From the NCBI RefSeq assembly GCF_003576645.1, contig NC_044922.1, forward strand, positions 22,311,438 to 22,375,437: 64,000 bases of DNA, given 5' to 3'. Within the stretch, counting starts at the first letter, position 1, and each line of letters starts with the position of its first letter. Source of the stretch: Ipomoea triloba. Its lineage: Eukaryota > Streptophyta > Magnoliopsida > Solanales > Convolvulaceae. Below, piece after piece: positions 61,340 through 64,000 of the stretch. The notes under the pieces were generated by a model. That model did no database searches. It was not told the DNA's origin and was given only the letters and a program-made list of their open reading frames with translations. A program made the translations under genes and the position numbers.

Positions 61340-63573
61340 GCAAGTTTAGGTACCCAAACTTTGGGTCCTGGTGGGTTAGTGAGTTTAGGCATCCATTTAT
61401 ACCTTGTGCCCATTATTCCAGGCCTAGGCGCAATGTAGCCATTGTACGTTTGATAATTATAAGGAATGCTAGCAAAGGTTTTAGGCCTCTTTGGTGCATA
61501 AATCAACTTAGGTAGAGACTTTTCGACCGGCTTATGCACCATGCCTTTCATACGCTGTTTGGTCATGTGAAATTGCTGAAAGTGAGGTTTCTTCCAGAAC
61601 TTGTGATTTGATGACCAATTCTCACTAGATGGATAGAGTCTTCCTTTCTCCATCCGTGAGTTCCTAACTATGTGGATCTCAGACCTTCCATATTTGCCTT
61701 GAGGTGCATTATATGGAGTGTAGCTCTTTTTGTACTTGGAATGGCCTTGCGAGAGATAGCAAGGTGATCTCTCGATATTGTTTACCCGGCCATTCTTCGT
61801 AGCTTTCCTATACTTTCCATTGCTGGTGTATAGGGACGGTTTATGAATAGCTACTCTGGTCTTTTCTGTTGGTCCTTTATGACCTTTATTTGGTTTGGGT
61901 TGAGATCCTCCATTTCTTGAAGTTCCCAAACCATTGGTCTGTTTATCTCTCGAGAGATGGTCTTGATGGAACCCTAGACCGGTTCTATCACTTGTAGGTC
62001 TGTGATCAACCACCATTTTCTCCATAGCTTTGGAGGAATTAGTGTATGATGCTATGACCTTTCGAAGATTAAGCTCTCTCGTCTCTCGAGCTTTGCACTC
62101 TTCAGATAGTAGGATTACTTTGGCTTCTAACTCACTTACTTTGAGAGTCAGCTCCAAATTCTCTTTCGAGACGTTCTTAAGCATATCTCTTTCAGCAGTT
62201 AGCTTGCTGTTTTCATCCATCACTCTAGCATGAGTGCTATTGGCGATGTTAAGGTTCCTTCTGAGCGATTCCAACATCTCGAAGGGGTCCTCATCGCTTT
62301 TAAATGAAGAACAACGAGAGGTAGAAGTAGAGCAGCGAGATGTAGGAGTAGAGGTTACCTCGTTGTCAATGGCCATTAGGCATTGATTCTCCTCTTCCTC
62401 GGTGTATAAGCAGATGAGCCCCCTCTCATCCTCTGAGCTGCTGCTGCTTTCGCTGGAGCTCGACGTCTCGGACTCCTCGATTGTCCTCTCGAATTCTTCA
62501 GCAACAAGCGCCTTCCTGCGCTGATACGTCTTTGATGATCCTTTGAAGCCACCTTGTGTTGGCTTCTCCCTGGATTCCTCTATTCTCTTGGAATCCTTGC
62601 CTTCTTGGCCCTGATGCTTGCTTACTAGTGGGTAAGGGCATTCGGCCTTGAAATGTCCCGGTCTTCTACAGTTGTAGCATAGACCCTGATTTTCCTCCTC
62701 CGTCCTTCTGGATGGATATCTCTCATTTTTCCTTCTTGAGGAGGAAGGTGAACTTTTGTTGCTCTCCTGGTTCATCTTCATGTATTTCCTGAACTTTCTC
62801 ACAAAGAGAGCAAACTGTTCGTCAGACATAACATTCATAGGATTAGAGTCTGACCTTGAAGATGTGGATGGTTGCTCAGCAACAAGTGCTACGTTTCGTC
62901 GATCCACAATGTCCTCATCTCTTGGGAACATCTCGAACTCGAAGGCTTTGAGATCCCGGAAGAGTTTGTCTGTTGTGGTTTCCTTCAGATCTCGGTGATC
63001 TCTCATCGTGATCACCTTTACTTCCCACTCCTTAGTGAGGCCACGTAAGACCTTCAGGTTCAGCTCCTTTTGTGGGATCTCCTTTTCAAGGTCACTGATC
63101 TCGGTTGTGAGCTTCATGAACCGAGACTCCATGCTGTCGATGCTCTCTCCTGGCTTCATCTTGAAGTCTTCGAACTTCTTCATGGCCACGGTGAGCTTGT
63201 TTTCCTTTTCTTGTTCGTCACCTTCACCAATTAACATCAAAGTATCCCATACCTCTTTTGCCGTTTTGCACTTCCTCACTTTTGGAAAGATGGTTTCATC
63301 TATGGCTCTGAAGAGAATATCCTTGGCAATATTGTCCAGGTTGTTTCTCTTCCTATCATCACTGGTCCATTCTTCCCTAGGTTTTGGGATGTACTTTGGT
63401 GTTTCTTGGGTTTGAACTGCAGCAGTATTAACCATTAGGATCTTGACTGGTCCAGAAGTTATAACCTCGGCCATCTCATCATGGAGGGCTGATAAGTACG
63501 CAAGCATGCGTGTTTTCCAGTCGTCAAACCTGCTAAGATCAAAGAGAAGATGTCTCGACAACATGCTGTCCAT
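61336..63573 (-). CDS. Sirevirus-like gag, 745 aa, intact
   Basis: Starts [20 protein letters not shown] at 63573, about 100 nt downstream of the primer site. The UBN2-type capsid region (about 15-230) has [20 protein letters not shown] and [10 protein letters not shown] zinc knuckle C-X2-C-X4-H-X4-C ([14 protein letters not shown]) lies near residue 300. A Ser/Glu tract, a coiled coil (about 430-500) and a basic tail ending [10 protein letters not shown] follow. At 745 aa it is long for copia gag, as in Sireviruses. Structural particle protein that binds element RNA. The stop TGA is at 61338-61336. Confidence 0.88.
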   Translation of the reverse strand: MDSMLSRHLLFDLSRFDDWKTRMLAYLSALHDEMAEVITSGPVKILMVNTAAVQTQETPKYIPKPREEWTSDDRKRNNLDNIAKDILFRAIDETIFPKVRKCKTAKEVWDTLMLIGEGDEQEKENKLTVAMKKFEDFKMKPGESIDSMESRFMKLTTEISDLEKEIPQKELNLKVLRGLTKEWEVKVITMRDHRDLKETTTDKLFRDLKAFEFEMFPRDEDIVDRRNVALVAEQPSTSSRSDSNPMNVMSDEQFALFVRKFRKYMKMNQESNKSSPSSSRRKNERYPSRRTEEENQGLCYNCRRPGHFKAECPYPLVSKHQGQEGKDSKRIEESREKPTQGGFKGSSKTYQRRKALVAEEFERTIEESETSSSSESSSSSEDERGLICLYTEEEENQCLMAIDNEVTSTPTSRCSTSTSRCSSFKSDEDPFEMLESLRRNLNIANSTHARVMDENSKLTAERDMLKNVSKENLELTLKVSELEAKVILLSEECKARETRELNLRKVIASYTNSSKAMEKMVVDHRPTSDRTGLGFHQDHLSRDKQTNGLGTSRNGGSQPKPNKGHKGPTEKTRVAIHKPSLYTSNGKYRKATKNGRVNNIERSPCYLSQGHSKYKKSYTPYNAPQGKYGRSEIHIVRNSRMEKGRLYPSSENWSSNHKFWKKPHFQQFHMTKQRMKGMVHKPVEKSLPKLIYAPKRPKTFASIPYNYQTYNGYIAPRPGIMGTRYKWMPKLTNPPGPKVWVPKLA

Positions 63574-63672
63574 ATTGAAAAATTATCTCGTGCTTTGAAA
63601 ATATTTAAGAAGATTTTTCAAAGAAGGATCTCTAGGCAATATAAACAAAGGTTTATATCGATCAGAGAACTT

Positions 63673-63684
63673 GCTCTGATACCA
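63673..63684 (-). other. tRNA-iMet primer binding site
   Basis: TGGTATCAGAGC on the minus strand, two bases inside the 5' LTR end (63687). Confidence 0.9.
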
Positions 63685-63686
63685 AT

Positions 63687-64000
63687 TGTTGGTCCCAAGG
63701 GGATGGGGTACAAGTCTAGAGGGGGGGGNGATAAAAACAGAAAGTAAATGCAAGAGAGATTTTTAAGTGGTTCGGCCAACCCGCCTGTAGTTAAACATAT
63801 TTGAGTGTATATTGTCCAATGAAATTGTAGTTATATCGAAATGATATTGTAGTTGTGTTGAAAGGAAATTGCAGTGTATTGTAAAAGAAAGCCTCAGGTT
63901 TTTCGCCCCGCTTCCAGTTACTCCACCTCTCGAGCACTTGACCTTTGATCACCAAGCCCGCGTCAAGCCTCAGGTTTCTTTCGCTCGGACAGCAGCCAGG
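63687..64000 (-). repeat. Partial 5' LTR, rearranged or misassembled
   Basis: 63687-63728 matches the LTR end at 50513-50555. After an N at 63729 the sequence jumps to LTR positions near 50755-50812, then to about 100 nt matching 48029-48128 (a different element), then to LTR sequence matching about 50914-51028. Confidence 0.8.

Larger units (their letters stand above)
50513..64000 (-). mobile_element. Sirevirus-like Ty1/copia element, runs off the right edge
   Basis: A 1.93-kb LTR (50513-52440, TG...CA) and the start of the other LTR at 63687 flank an 11.2-kb interior. The primer site TGGTATCAGAGC is at 63684-63673. The purine tract AAAAAGGGGGAAA is at 52454-52442. Order on the minus strand: gag, pol, a small ORF, then a very long extra ORF. 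Size, long LTR, and an ORF between pol and the 3' LTR suit the Sirevirus lineage. Target duplication cannot be checked because the right LTR is incomplete. Confidence 0.85.

Overview
The window is repeat-rich nuclear DNA from a flowering plant, most likely a eudicot. The evidence is GT-AG spliced genes with plant homologues (PEX13, GPN3 and an RNS2-type RNase T2), AT-rich intergenic DNA, tRNA-headed SINEs, Helitrons, Tourist-, hAT- and Mutator-type MITEs, an L1-type LINE with a fused RNase H, and Ty1/copia retrotransposons with tRNA-iMet primer sites. The species cannot be named from the sequence.

Layout: 1-336 is the last exon of PEX13 (+). 3.4-5.9 kb is a nine-exon GPN3 gene (-) with a 2-nt deletion in exon 4. 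9.4-14.0 kb is a broken RNase T2 copy (-) that has lost exon 1 and has a nonsense codon. Helitrons lie at 12.5-13.8 and 15.1-16.6 kb. 17.1-21.6 kb is a complete but disabled copia element. 23.2-24.1 kb is an array of Helitron 5' ends. 24.1-31 kb is old duplicated repeat DNA. 31.5-34.8 kb is the second RNase T2 copy (-), with nine consistent exons including one of 4 nt. 34.9-46.9 kb holds two copies of the RNase upstream region; the second is split by a 6.2-kb LINE flanked by a 14-bp target duplication. 46.6-50.5 kb is more duplicated repeat DNA. From 50.5 kb to the end lies a long Sirevirus-like copia element (-) with a 1.9-kb LTR, gag, pol and extra ORFs downstream of pol. It contains a 680-N gap, and its right edge looks misassembled.

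The host genes have no evident common pathway: peroxisome import (PEX13), RNA polymerase assembly (GPN3) and RNase T2. The central biological story is a tandem RNase T2 duplication. Both copies have lost the first catalytic histidine, by different codons. One copy is a pseudogene; the other keeps a signal peptide, a full reading frame and a TATA box. Its upstream region was copied again without the gene. Most of the remaining DNA consists of transposable elements, several with clean target duplications or an empty site in a paralogous copy.

Exon coordinates were worked out by hand from splice signals and homology remembered for the families; no search was run.
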